Source: Salininema proteolyticum (GTDB taxonomy: Bacteria > Actinomycetota > Actinomycetes > Mycobacteriales > Micromonosporaceae). Taken from it: a stretch of DNA of 64,000 nucleotides. How positions within the stretch are numbered: position 1 is the first letter of the stretch; every line of letters begins with the position of its first letter. The translations under genes were made by a program, and so were the position numbers. The DNA lies in the NCBI RefSeq assembly GCF_042685645.1, contig NZ_JBHUNX010000001.1, forward strand, positions 4,960,001 through 5,024,000, given 5' to 3'. Shown here in pieces: positions 43,496 to 56,508 of the stretch. Under the pieces are notes generated by a model. It did no database searches. It saw only the letters and a program-made list of their open reading frames with translations, and was not told the origin of the DNA.

Positions 43496-44044
43496 CATGC
43501 CGTCTCCATCCCGTCGGCCGTACTTCTTCAGGAGGGCAATATCCGGTCAAGGGTTCGAGCTCATCGCACGTCGTCCTCCCCGGACCCGGCTACGCCCCGT
43601 CCGGCCTCTCCAACGATGAGCTGACGAGTCCCGACCGGCACCACCACGACGGACCCGTCGCATCCCGATTCCTACCGACCGCTGCGCCGTGGGCTCCTCT
43701 ATTGCTCCGGCTCGTGCGGTTTACCTGTCCCCATGGCCGTTGGCTACCGCGCCGATGCTCCGGAACGCGCCTAGGACGGGGTTGTGGATTCGCACAGGAT
43801 CCTCACTGAAATCCCGAGGCAATGTACAAGATCCCCAGCCTCAACTACTCATCGTGCCTCGGTCCCGGGCTTGGCTTCCGGCCACCCTGGTGAAGGGCGG
43901 GCTCGATGCCGCGAGGCCCGTTCGCCGGCGCTCTGCCGCGATGGTTCCGTGGACTGGCCGAGCCGTTGTGACCCTTTCTCCCGGGGCGATGGTGGCGGTC
44001 ACAAGCGCCCTTCAGGGTTGAATCAGAGTGTTAGTGTCTCCGGC
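43496..44044 (+). other. Gene-free stretch between rpmA and the lipoprotein gene
   Basis: About 550 nt; no supported coding frame. Codon pattern is random in all frames. The lipoprotein promoter probably lies at the right end (TAGTGT at 44032-44037). Confidence 0.4.
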
Positions 44045-44539
44045 ATGAAAGCCCGAATTACATCCCGAATGGCCGTCGTCGGAGCTGCGGCCGTCATGGC
44101 CCTGACAGCCTGTGACGACGGTGAGTCCGCTTCGCAGGATTCCGGAAGCGAGGGCGGATCCGCCCCGAGTGAGTCCAGCGCTCAGGCAGAGCTTCCCCAG
44201 ACCATCACCCTGCTCCGCACCGGTTCTTCCGACACCGCCGAGTTGAAGGTCGAGTCCGACGGGGCGTGGGACTACCGGCACAAGAAGAACGGTGACCACG
44301 AAACCGGGCAGCTCTCCGCCGACGAGCTCGCGAGCCTGGCCGGCTTCGAGGAGGACCCCAACCTCTCTGACTGGGGCGGCCTCGAACAGGAGCCGGAGGA
44401 CACGAGCAAGTGCGGGGACGTCCCGATCTACGTGTTGCACGTGGGAGAGACGACCGTGAAGAACAACGGCTGCGGCGACGACCCGAACGACGCCTACACC
44501 GACATTGTTGAGCTTCTTGGGGAAGCTACACCGATCTAG
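44045..44539 (+). CDS. Small lipoprotein of unknown function
   Basis: A 164-aa lipoprotein. Type II signal peptide with lipobox ALTAC (C23), then a Ser/Gly/Glu-rich linker (about 24-48) and a domain of about 115 residues with two further Cys (SKCGDV, NGCGDD) that could pair. The content TITLLRTGSSDTAELKVESD ... DYRHKKNGDHETGQLSADEL suggests a small beta-rich domain. The start is ATG 44045, where the signal peptide begins; no RBS, but TAGTGT lies 7 nt upstream, so possibly leaderless. Sits directly before the rRNA operon. Not recognised. Confidence 0.75.
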   Translation: MKARITSRMAVVGAAAVMALTACDDGESASQDSGSEGGSAPSESSAQAELPQTITLLRTGSSDTAELKVESDGAWDYRHKKNGDHETGQLSADELASLAGFEEDPNLSDWGGLEQEPEDTSKCGDVPIYVLHVGETTVKNNGCGDDPNDAYTDIVELLGEATPI

Positions 44540-44676
44540 CGGTGACACCGGTCTCCGTTCAGTGCGGATTCCCTGTCTCTGAGCGACCTCGGCGCTGGTG
44601 CACGAGCCTGGATATGGCTCTGCACCAGCGCTTTTGTCATTCCGGCCCCGCGACACGCCAAAGAGGGGACCCCCCT

Positions 44677-44705
44677 TTGGCGACGGGGGAGAAGCCGTGT
44701 ATATT
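44677..44705 (+). promoter_or_regulatory. rRNA operon 1 promoter P1
   Basis: TTGGCG (44677-44682), 17-nt spacer, TATATT (44700-44705), then AGTTCTTG that is also found after the matching -10 of operon 2. About 480 nt upstream of 16S. Confidence 0.65.
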
Positions 44706-44930
44706 AGTTCTTGCCCGCGAGGGAACGGACAAGACCGAAACGGTCGAGGCCGGAGAGATGGTCGAGAGTTTCGACGACAACCACTTGAACTTCTTGTTCT
44801 AAGGTGTGGCGCGATCCGACATCTGCGGGACTCCCAGAGCTTTGATGCTTGAGCATTGGTTGCCTTGAAGTTGATCTTCACTGTGATCGGGGTTACGAAC
44901 CCCCTTCGCGGACAGGGTTTTTGCGAGTGT

Positions 44931-44936
44931 TAAGGT
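44931..44936 (+). promoter_or_regulatory. rRNA operon 1 promoter P2, -10 box
   Basis: TAAGGT, 6 nt before GTTGCTCCGATCGGGGAAAG, a sequence shared exactly with operon 2 where TACACT occupies the same place. -35 not clear. Confidence 0.5.
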
Positions 44937-44997
44937 TTACGGGTTGCTCCGATCGGGGAAAGTCAAAGGGTTTTGATGGACTTTGGTTGTGGCGTGT

Positions 44998-45016
44998 TGT
45001 TTGAGAACTGAACAGG
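44998..45016 (+). promoter_or_regulatory. boxA-like antitermination/processing element of rRNA operon 1
   Basis: TGTTTGAGAACTGAACAG resembles the TTTGAGAACTCAACAG element widely seen in actinobacterial rRNA leaders. Identical copy in operon 2. Confidence 0.55.
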
Positions 45017-45186
45017 GTGTTTGGATGGTCAGCGTGCGGGCCATTGGATTTGCTGGGGGCTTTCGGGTTTCTGGTGGGTTCATGGTTTGTATTTGACTGT
45101 TGATTTCTTTATTTACAAGAATCGGTCAGGTATCGCTTCGACACACTGGTTATTTTGCGTTGCTTTGCGATTGCGAATTTATTAGT

Positions 45187-50192
<5,006 letters not shown>

Positions 50193-50322
50193 AATATTCA
50201 ACCCATTGGGTTGCATATGGGTGTTGAAACGGTAGAGAGCTAAACGAGATATTCACGCACGCTATATGATTCTGAGGCAGCACACCTCGGATCCCGAGGA
50301 TATGTTTGTGTCTCGTGGGTTT

Positions 50323-50440
50323 GTTTGGTGGTGTTAGCGGGAGGGGTACACTCAGTTCCATTCCGAACCTGGTTGTTAAGGCTCCCTGCGCCGATGGTAC
50401 TGCACTCGAGAGGGTGTGGGAGATTAGGTCGCCGCCAAAC
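50323..50440 (+). rRNA. rrf: 5S ribosomal RNA (operon 1)
   Basis: About 118 nt. 5' GTTTGGTGGTGTTAGCGG pairs with 3' CGCCGCCAAAC; the loop sequence CCATTCCGAACC and GATGGTACTGCA are conserved. Confidence 0.93.
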
Positions 50441-50454
50441 ATTAAACATTGATT

Positions 50455-50502
50455 GAGGGTTGTTTCTTTCCTTGGTAGAGGGGGAGGAGCAACCCTCTTT
50501 TT
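50455..50502 (+). terminator. rRNA operon 1 terminator
   Basis: GAGGGTTG (50455-50462) pairs with CAACCCTC (50490-50497) across a long loop, followed by six Ts. It lies 15 nt after 5S. Confidence 0.65.
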
Positions 50503-50877
50503 CGTGTGTCCGGGCTTGGGCGAGTGCGGTGAGGGTAGCGGTGCCGGCGAGGGCCATGATGGTTTCGGGATCGCGTCTGGGTCCTGGTGGTAGTATCCGT
50601 CGATGCGACCTTGGGCGTTTCGGATGTTCGGGGTTTGTGGTCGTGCCGGCGCGTGTTGCAGGGTTTTGGGGTTGGTTCCTTCTGGGGGCCGGCCCCCTTT
50701 TTTTGTGTCCAGAATGTCGTGACGAAACCGGGATGCCGGCCGGAGACCGCGAGATATAGAGCGAACCCGGAACTGTGAGGTGCAGTTGTGGATGGCGTGA
50801 GGACGGACGGAACTCACCAGACGCCATTTTCCAGCGGACCGGGACTCTCCGCCATCGGGCAATCAGCCGGGCGCGCA
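50503..50877. other. Gap between rRNA operon 1 and the divergent unknown cassette
   Basis: About 375 nt. No confident gene. A short minus-strand segment around 50500-50640 has some coding-like composition (DPETIMALAGTATLTALAQA) but lacks a convincing start. A second strong terminator lies at 50684. Confidence 0.4.
50684..50704 (+). terminator. Intrinsic terminator downstream of rRNA operon 1
   Basis: GGGGGCCGGCCCCC palindrome (50684-50697) followed by seven Ts. It may terminate a small transcript between 50503 and 50680 or back up the rRNA terminator. Confidence 0.75.
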
Positions 50878-51201
50878 CTATTTCTCGGTCGGGCTCCAGT
50901 ATCCGAGGTGGAACAAGTCGAACCTATCTTTACAGGTCCAGGCCACCAGATCCTCGAAGTCCCTGCGAAGTCGCAGGGCGAGCTGGTCTTTTCCGGGTGT
51001 GTAGCGCAGGTTGGGTTGGAACCAGAGGATGGCGCTCCCCTCGGCGACGATGTCCCCCTTCGCGTTGCGGACTATGACGCCACTCCCATTCCTGAAGACG
51101 GTATAGAGGTCTCCATGAAGGATGAACTCGCCCAGGGGTTCTTCTTCCGTCGTGCATCCGAAGTCCGCGCCTCTGCTGATCCTGTTTCCCTTGTCATCCA
51201 T
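50878..51201 (-). CDS. Hypothetical protein, second gene of a two-gene unit divergent from an XRE-TPR regulator
   Basis: A 107-aa soluble protein, not recognised. The middle looks all-beta (FILHGDLYTVFRNGSGVIVR, then NAKGDIVAEGSAILWF) and the C-terminal part has LRRDFEDLVAWTCKDRFDLF and a final HLGYWSPTEK. One Cys near each end. ATG 51201 overlaps the end of the upstream gene by 8 nt, so the two are translationally coupled. GTGAGG lies upstream of the start. Confidence 0.62.
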   Translation of the reverse strand: MDDKGNRISRGADFGCTTEEEPLGEFILHGDLYTVFRNGSGVIVRNAKGDIVAEGSAILWFQPNLRYTPGKDQLALRLRRDFEDLVAWTCKDRFDLFHLGYWSPTEK

Positions 51202-51493
51202 CGCACTGCCTCACCGAGTTCTTGTAGATGCCGAGTGCATTGATCAAGATGGTCCGTTTCGTTTCCGGTCCGTACTCCACTTCGCACAAGCGTTGCCAGT
51301 CGAGTTCCGGGACATTTTCGATGTCTCGGATCGTGAGGACAAGCCTCTCGTCTGAACTGTCGCTTATCCGATAGATAAGAAGGTTCTCCTTGAGCCGAAC
51401 GGACTCGAGGCACACGGCGTACAAGTCCGCGCAGACCAAGAAGTCCGCCAACACGGGGAGACCGGCAACGGTCGTCATGCGCTCGATGTCCAT
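51194..51493 (-). CDS. Hypothetical protein, first gene of the two-gene unit
   Basis: A 99-aa soluble protein, not recognised. Begins MDIERMTTVAGLPVLADFLV and contains strand-rich ENLLIYRISDSSDERLVLTI and a C-terminal TKRTILINALGIY helix. The open frame extends to 51646 but would run through the divergent promoter region and into the regulator gene, so ATG 51493 is preferred. Head-to-head with the XRE-TPR gene, 85 nt apart. Its role is presumably tied to that regulator, by analogy with other XRE-TPR neighbours in actinobacteria. Confidence 0.6.
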   Translation of the reverse strand: MDIERMTTVAGLPVLADFLVCADLYAVCLESVRLKENLLIYRISDSSDERLVLTIRDIENVPELDWQRLCEVEYGPETKRTILINALGIYKNSVRQCDG

Positions 51494-51568
51494 GAGGTTT
51501 TCTTTCTGAGTGATGTGGCCTACACTCTTCAGTCTGAAGTCGAGGACGGAGACGGCGCAATACCTGGA

Positions 51569-51587
51569 GTGTTTACCAGTGTTTACC
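51569..51587 (+). promoter_or_regulatory. Direct repeat GTGTTTACC x2, candidate operator
   Basis: GTGTTTACC at 51569-51577 and 51579-51587, period 10 bp, straddling the start of the XRE-TPR gene in the divergent intergenic region. Spacing of one helical turn suits a dimeric regulator. Prediction only. Confidence 0.4.
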
Positions 51588-52769
51588 GTATCGAGCGAGG
51601 ATTTGAAAGCGGCCCGGGAGGCGACGGGGATCTCCCTGTCCGCCATGGCCCGTCGGCTTCATTACACCAAGGGATATCTGTCCCAGATCGAGAACGGCAA
51701 GAAGCCGATCCCGGTGGGGATCAAGGAGCAGTACCTGGCGGTCTGCATAGATCTGTTGGACCCGATTCGCAGGGCGGAAACGATTGGTAGGGCCGACTTG
51801 CAACGCAGAAGCTTTGTCGTAGGGGCGGCTTTCAGCTCTCTTTTGGCCGCCCTGCCGTTGAAAGACAGGGAGAGAGTCCAGAGTATCGCCGCTTACACCT
51901 CCGACCGAAAGGCGGGGTTGAGGGAGGTTGAGGCTGTTCGAGCCATGACCAACCAGCTTGTGGCGATGGACGAGACGATGGGTGGTGGGATAGGGCGTGA
52001 GACCGTGGCGGCTTTCTTGTCGTCGGACGTGGCCGAGCTCTTGAAGGGCCGCTTCGTGTCGGAGGACATACGAAGACAGGCGTACGGTGCTGCGGCGGAA
52101 GTGGCCTACCTTGCCGGATGGAAAGCTCACGACATGGGCCTGGACGGACTGACACAGCGCTACTACCTTACGGCCTATGAACTGGCGAAGGAGAGCGGAG
52201 ACCCGGGACACCAGGCGTTCACGCTGCGCATCCAGGCGCTGCAGGGGTGCGATGTCGGAGAGAGCGAGTTCTCGCCGAGGCTCGCCGAAGAGGCCATGAA
52301 GAAGGTGAAAGGGCGGATCGGGGTGGACACGGAGGACCTGTTCCGTGTCTGCGTCGCCCGCTGCTATGCGGAGACGGGGGACAGGCGTAAAGCGTTGGAG
52401 GCACTACGCGGCACTCGGGCGCTGCATCCCGACTCGGTGAGCGAGATCCCACGGTATGCGGCGCTGTGGTCTCCGAACAAGGCGACTCTGTTGAACCAGA
52501 CGAGCCGCACTTTCAAGGCCATGGGCGACACGGAGATGGAGGTGGAAATGTATCGCCAGGTCATCGACTTGTGGGATCACGATACGAAGTCGCGCCCTTG
52601 GGCCCTGGCGGTCACCGACCTCGGTGACGCTCTCTGGCGCCTTGGGGACGAGGGAGAGGCCGCCGAGCAGTGGGCCAAGGCATGGCCGGTGCTGAAGGGG
52701 ATGCGGTCGAAGAGGGCGGGGAAGGCCATGAAGCGGATCAGCGACAAGGTACCCGATTTGGCGGGCTAG
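51579..52769 (+). CDS. XRE-family transcriptional regulator with TPR-like C-terminal region
   Basis: A 396-aa protein. N-terminal HTH at about residues 8-60 (DLKAAREATGISLSAMARRL, then HYTKGYLSQIENGKKPIP). The rest is helical with TPR-like pairs (CYAETGDRRKALEALRG, TRTFKAMGDTEMEVEMYRQV, GDALWRLGDEGEAAEQWAKA). Such XRE-TPR proteins in actinobacteria often control a small adjacent gene and may sense peptides. Start GTG 51579 has GGAG 9 nt upstream. An earlier in-frame GTG at 51510 lacks an RBS. Confidence 0.82.
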   Translation: MFTVSSEDLKAAREATGISLSAMARRLHYTKGYLSQIENGKKPIPVGIKEQYLAVCIDLLDPIRRAETIGRADLQRRSFVVGAAFSSLLAALPLKDRERVQSIAAYTSDRKAGLREVEAVRAMTNQLVAMDETMGGGIGRETVAAFLSSDVAELLKGRFVSEDIRRQAYGAAAEVAYLAGWKAHDMGLDGLTQRYYLTAYELAKESGDPGHQAFTLRIQALQGCDVGESEFSPRLAEEAMKKVKGRIGVDTEDLFRVCVARCYAETGDRRKALEALRGTRALHPDSVSEIPRYAALWSPNKATLLNQTSRTFKAMGDTEMEVEMYRQVIDLWDHDTKSRPWALAVTDLGDALWRLGDEGEAAEQWAKAWPVLKGMRSKRAGKAMKRISDKVPDLAG

Positions 52770-53054
52770 GGTCAGTTCCGTCACCGCGGCCATAGTGAGC
52801 GTCCACCGTGTGAGGTGCGGCCAGGCTCCGGCTCGACGAGACATTCAGGGTCCGTCCTCACTGAACGCCCGCGGAGCCGGCGGCACGGAAGAATGCGATC
52901 CCTTCCTTCGGGGAGCGCTTTTCGCCCATGGCGAGTCGGGCCACGACGATGTCCGTTTCCAGGTCGCTGTCGGCCCGTCTACCGCAATTCGATGGCACCG
53001 AGCTCTAGCCGGCCGTGCTTCCGACTGTGGGGATTGAGGGAGCGGGGCGTTCAA

Positions 53055-53837
53055 TCACGCGTTGTCGATGGTGGCCAGGGCGATCTCGGCCGCTTTGGTG
53101 ATGTCGGCTGTGGCCTCGGATCGGTTCACGGGTCCGTGCCAGTGCCCCTGGATGACGATGATGTGCTCGAAGTCCTCGCCGACGAGTCCGGTCGTGGCGA
53201 GTTCTCTGTCCGTGTCGCAGCAAGCCCAGCCCTGTTTGACCGCCCACGGGCGATCGTCGGCCGCTTCGGCGATGCCGAAGTCCTGGGGGAACCCGTCGGC
53301 ACCTTCGTTCTCCATGTCCCGCAGGGCGCCGAGGATGACCTCACGGTGGTCGGCGTCGAGCTCCTCCACGACATGGCGGTATATCTTGACGGTGTCGCGG
53401 GCGCTGAGTTCGGTCATGCCCCACCACTCCCAGTCGACGGGCTGGGTCATGTCCTGGAGTCCGTAGTCCTCCCGAAAGTCCTCGATAAGCAGCGGGCCGC
53501 CGTATTCGACCCAGTAGTCGGAGGCGATGGCGTCGTCGCTCGTCCTGAGCATGGTCGCCACCTCTTCCTCGTCGGCGCCGTTCTCCAACGCCTCTATCGC
53601 TATGGGGATCTTGATGATGGAGAGGGCCGCTCGAGGGCGGTCCTCGTCGAGCTCGATGAGGAACTCGTCTTCGCTCCGGTCATAGACGGCGACGGAGTAC
53701 TCGCCTTCGAGCTCGGCGAAGGCACCGGGGTCGTCATCGGGGGAGGAGGCGGACGGTTCTGTGAGCAAGAGGGCGACGATCGCCGAGGCGGTCAAGCCCC
53801 GTCGGAGAATGTTGCCGAGTGCGCGTGTGTCGAACAT
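53055..53837 (-). CDS. Secreted class A beta-lactamase-like serine hydrolase
   Basis: A 260-aa protein with an N-terminal signal peptide or anchor (residues about 10-30) and a penicillin-binding/beta-lactamase-like fold: S73-I-I-K76 (SxxK), S100-D-D102 at the SDN position, and K201-Q-G203 at the KTG position. The altered SDD and KQG, and lack of a class A omega-loop ExxLN motif that I can see, argue against a typical beta-lactamase. A D,D-peptidase-like or non-canonical hydrolase is more likely. ATG 53837 has GAGAAGG upstream; the longer open frame is rejected. Monocistronic. Confidence 0.75.
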   Translation of the reverse strand: MFDTRALGNILRRGLTASAIVALLLTEPSASSPDDDPGAFAELEGEYSVAVYDRSEDEFLIELDEDRPRAALSIIKIPIAIEALENGADEEEVATMLRTSDDAIASDYWVEYGGPLLIEDFREDYGLQDMTQPVDWEWWGMTELSARDTVKIYRHVVEELDADHREVILGALRDMENEGADGFPQDFGIAEAADDRPWAVKQGWACCDTDRELATTGLVGEDFEHIIVIQGHWHGPVNRSEATADITKAAEIALATIDNA

Positions 53838-54164
53838 CGTCGTCGCCTTCTCCCGAGAAGACCTAGTGCATCGACGGTAAGCGATATAAAGGGGTGGCGT
53901 GCGGAAACGGTAGGCCGTGCCGGTCGATGAACCGGGCACGGGGTGGAAAAATAGAGAAAAGGCCGCACATCGCCGACGACTGCCATCGCGGATCGCGCTT
54001 TTCGGCAACGGTTCGAGCACGCTTGAGAACGGCCGCGCGCGGTGGTCAGCGCATTTCCGAACCGGTTCAGGGCCCGGTGTCCTGTCGGCGGCGCCGCCCA
54101 GCCTCGGGACTGGGCCTCGCGCCGTCGTGGCGGAGGCGGGCTGGTCGGCATCTAGAATGCCCTC
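53838..54164. other. Divergent gap, serine hydrolase and DUF4440-like gene
   Basis: About 327 nt, no gene. The minus-strand AAATAGAG/ATATAAAG patch at about 53880-53960 probably holds the hydrolase promoter. The right end carries the TAGAAT box of the next gene. Confidence 0.4.
54153..54158 (+). promoter_or_regulatory. -10 box for leaderless transcription of the DUF4440-like gene
   Basis: TAGAAT, 6 nt, then ATG 54165, with no RBS. The best match to the -10 consensus among the leaderless candidates. Confidence 0.55.
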
Positions 54165-54569
54165 ATGGCGCATTCTTTCGACACAGTGGCAAGGGAAGTC
54201 GTCGAGCTCCACGAGGACCTCGCCGCGTGGCTCGGCTCGGAGGCGGAGAAGGAGATCCTCGATCGGTTCCTCGACGCGCAGGATTCCGGTTTCGAGATGG
54301 TGTCCGCGGACGGGGCACTCGTCGCTAGAGCCGACCTGGCGAGCGGACTGGAGGGAGCGTCGAACGCGCAGCCGGGACTGGAGATCGGGATCGACGACGT
54401 CGCGATAGTGGCCGACTCGGACCGGTCGGTGGTGGTCCGGTTCCGCGAAACACACACGACAAGCGCCGGCTCCTCCACGCGGGTGGTCACCGCGGTGCTC
54501 GTCGATTCGGCCGGGGCCCGGAACGGACTCAAGTGGACATACGTCCATGAGACGGCCATCCCCGGGTGA
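54165..54569 (+). CDS. SnoaL/DUF4440-like small protein
   Basis: A 134-aa soluble protein. N-terminal helices (FDTVAREVVELHEDLAAWLG, EILDRFLDAQ) followed by a curved-sheet pattern (FEMVSADGALVARADL, VAIVADSDRSVVVRFRETHT, RVVTAVLVDSA, KWTYVHETAIPG) fits a cystatin-like/NTF2 fold of the DUF4440 kind. Such domains bind small ligands or act as enzyme accessories. No substrate can be inferred. Probably leaderless and monocistronic; a short hairpin overlaps the stop. Confidence 0.7.
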   Translation: MAHSFDTVAREVVELHEDLAAWLGSEAEKEILDRFLDAQDSGFEMVSADGALVARADLASGLEGASNAQPGLEIGIDDVAIVADSDRSVVVRFRETHTTSAGSSTRVVTAVLVDSAGARNGLKWTYVHETAIPG

Positions 54570-54576
54570 CCGGGGA
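54559..54576 (+). terminator. Hairpin overlapping the DUF4440-like stop codon
   Basis: TCCCCGG/CCGGGGA (7 bp), 4-nt loop. No T-run. Confidence 0.4.
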
Positions 54577-54701
54577 CAGCGGTATTCGGCTTTGAATCGG
54601 GGCGACCGGACGGCTGCCTTCAGTGCCCTGCCGATCGAGCTGGAATGGTCGGTACTCGAATCCCGCATTGCCTCGTGTTAGGCCCAGAGCGGGCCATTTG
54701 C

Positions 54702-54719
54702 GAAGAGCTTTCACTCTTC
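54702..54719 (-). terminator. Small hairpin downstream of the 362-aa hypothetical gene
   Basis: GAAGAG/CTCTTC, 6-nt loop, 6 nt beyond the stop on the minus strand. Weak. Confidence 0.35.
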
Positions 54720-54724
54720 CGGGG

Positions 54725-55813
54725 TCAGACGTACGGCCCCTCGAGCGGCTCGCCGGCGAACTGGCGGTACCAGAGTCCCCGGTAGCAGCGCCACGGCTCG
54801 GGCTTGAGCCGGGTGGGAGCGAAGACCTGCTCGAAGAGGTTGCGCGCCTCCAGGAAGAAGTCGAGCCGTTCGTCCGGGGCGGCGACGTGCTGCGACTCGT
54901 CCGAGAGCGTCTCGGCCGGGTGGATCGTCAGGGACGGCCACACCGTGGTCCGCTCTGCCAAGGGCAGGATCCACTCCTTGATGACGTCCAGTGGCTGGTG
55001 GCCGACGGTCACGGTGAAGGACGTCTCGAGCCCGGCCTCGCCGGCCGCCTTCAGCGTCTGGGCGAGGCTCTCGGCCTCGGGCAGGACGGCCTCGGCGCCC
55101 GGCTCGCTCGGCATGCCGCTGTCGGCGTCGAGGACGAGCAGCAGGGGGCCCAGGTCCCGCCGCAGCGAGACGAAGTCCGTATCGGCGGTGAAAGCGGTGG
55201 TGAGAACGCTGATCGTGGCGGATTCGGAGACGTCTTCGGCGTTCATGGCCTCGCGCAGCGCCGTCAGGTGCCGGATGATCTCGCTGGAGTCCATGTCCCC
55301 GCGGTCGGCGTCGTGGCCGTTGAAGGCCACCTCCCTGATGCGGTCCGGGCCGTCGCTCTCGGGGGCCTCGGTGGCCAGGAGGCGCAGCGTCTGCCGGTAG
55401 TGGCGGACGATCTCGGGATACTCGTCGGTCTCGGGTGCGTGGACGTTGGCCGCGGTGCCGTCGGCGCGCAGGTAGCCCTGCACGGTCTCGGACGGCTCCA
55501 CGTCGATGATCTCGGCGACGGTCGTCCCGTCGACGCACAGCTCGCGCAGTCCGTGCTGGGGGGAGGCGGGGCTGACATGGGCGCGGAGGCTGAAGGGGGA
55601 GGTGCTCTTATTGGCCTGGACGACGGTCAGGTACTCGTCGTCCTCTGCCAGGAGCCGCAGCCGGAGGCTGTCGGGATTGGCGCCGCGAAGGCCGTATAGG
55701 TTGAGCGCAATGAGCACCAGCTCGCTCCACTCCACGTTGTGGCGGGTGGCGAGCCGGCGCCAACGGCGGACCGTCGAGGACATCGGTCCCTCCGCTTCCG
55801 GAATGTTGTCCAT
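54725..55813 (-). CDS. Hypothetical protein of 362 aa
   Basis: A soluble acidic protein, not recognised. It has no TM segment or signal peptide and few Cys. It contains an LVLIALNLYGLRG helix early, LRLRLLAEDDEYLTVVQANK, and a C-terminal block FFLEARNLFEQVFAPTRLK then PEPWRCYRGLWYRQF. The middle part has TISVLTTAFTADTDFVSLRRD and FTVTVGHQPLDVIKEWILP. Strong RBS AAGGAG before ATG 55813 argues that it is expressed; a longer upstream frame is rejected. Alone in its transcription unit. Confidence 0.65.
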   Translation of the reverse strand: MDNIPEAEGPMSSTVRRWRRLATRHNVEWSELVLIALNLYGLRGANPDSLRLRLLAEDDEYLTVVQANKSTSPFSLRAHVSPASPQHGLRELCVDGTTVAEIIDVEPSETVQGYLRADGTAANVHAPETDEYPEIVRHYRQTLRLLATEAPESDGPDRIREVAFNGHDADRGDMDSSEIIRHLTALREAMNAEDVSESATISVLTTAFTADTDFVSLRRDLGPLLLVLDADSGMPSEPGAEAVLPEAESLAQTLKAAGEAGLETSFTVTVGHQPLDVIKEWILPLAERTTVWPSLTIHPAETLSDESQHVAAPDERLDFFLEARNLFEQVFAPTRLKPEPWRCYRGLWYRQFAGEPLEGPYV

Positions 55814-56508
55814 TGTCTCCTTACCCGGCTTTCGTTCCTTGCCTTTCGGCGTCTTCCACGTTACAAGAGGGGGGTGGAAGGCTGACGTCTGCGTCTGCGG
55901 CCTGTGGCGGCTCGGCCCTGCTCCTCGGAGCGGGCGGAGTGGGTGTTCGCCGCCGGTGGCGGACCGTTGTCCTCCTAATAGAGATATCTTTAGTTTGTTC
56001 GATAAACTTTGAATAACGGTTCGATAGACATCATTGCACTTTTTCACCGCCTCTGGCAAGGTTCAACTCGACGGCCGAGCGGGAACCCGAGCCGTCAGCC
56101 GGCCGAAGCTCGGGCGCATCACCGCCCCGGCCGAAGCGGGTTCCGAAGGCCCCGGCCAGGTCCAGTCCCGGCCCTTCGGATCTCCAAGGCGCAGTCTTTG
56201 TCCCGGAGCCGCAACGGCTCCTGCTCCGTAGGGAGTGATGGGGCGCGTATTTAGTGTGTGTTGCGCGCCCCATCTTCACGGACGATCCAACGGCCGGCCA
56301 CCCGGAATCGCCGCCCGCGTCCCTTCGGGCGAAGCACTCGCGCCGCTTTTTCCTCTGCGGCCTCTTCTCCTGTGCCTCATCAAAATCAACGGAACCGATA
56401 ACGAGACGGTAACAGCAGGGTATCCGTTGTGCCTCGGATGGTTCACCCCCGGGCCCCGGCGTGAGAATCCATAGATTGGTATTGATCCCGAGACCGGAGG
56501 AGCGGTTC
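55814..56508. other. Long divergent intergenic region with AT-rich repeat patch and a GC hairpin
   Basis: About 695 nt without a gene. AT-rich patch 55977-56040 contains AGTTT-N7-AAACT (55992-56008) and two copies of GTTCGATA (55997-56004, 56019-56026; 22-bp period). A hairpin with an 11-bp perfect stem lies at 56237-56274. The right end leads into the ABC transporter operon (GGAGGAG RBS). Confidence 0.5.
56237..56274. other. Isolated hairpin with 11-bp perfect stem and 16-nt loop
   Basis: GATGGGGCGCG (56237-56247) pairs with CGCGCCCCATC (56264-56274), loop T/G-rich. It is not near a stop codon, so it may be a leader structure of the downstream operon or an operator. Confidence 0.45.

Larger units (their letters stand above)
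44540..45186 (+). promoter_or_regulatory. Leader region of rRNA operon 1
   Basis: No gene supported. Holds a candidate P1 (TTGGCG-17-TATATT), a candidate P2 (TAAGGT), an initially transcribed sequence shared with operon 2 (44943-44966) and a conserved leader element TTGAGAACTGAACAG. From about 44994 onward it is near identical to operon 2. Confidence 0.7.

Noticed and set aside
44542..44802. 86-codon frame in the leader of rRNA operon 1
   Set aside because: Overlaps the P1 promoter, has no RBS, and has no counterpart in operon 2.
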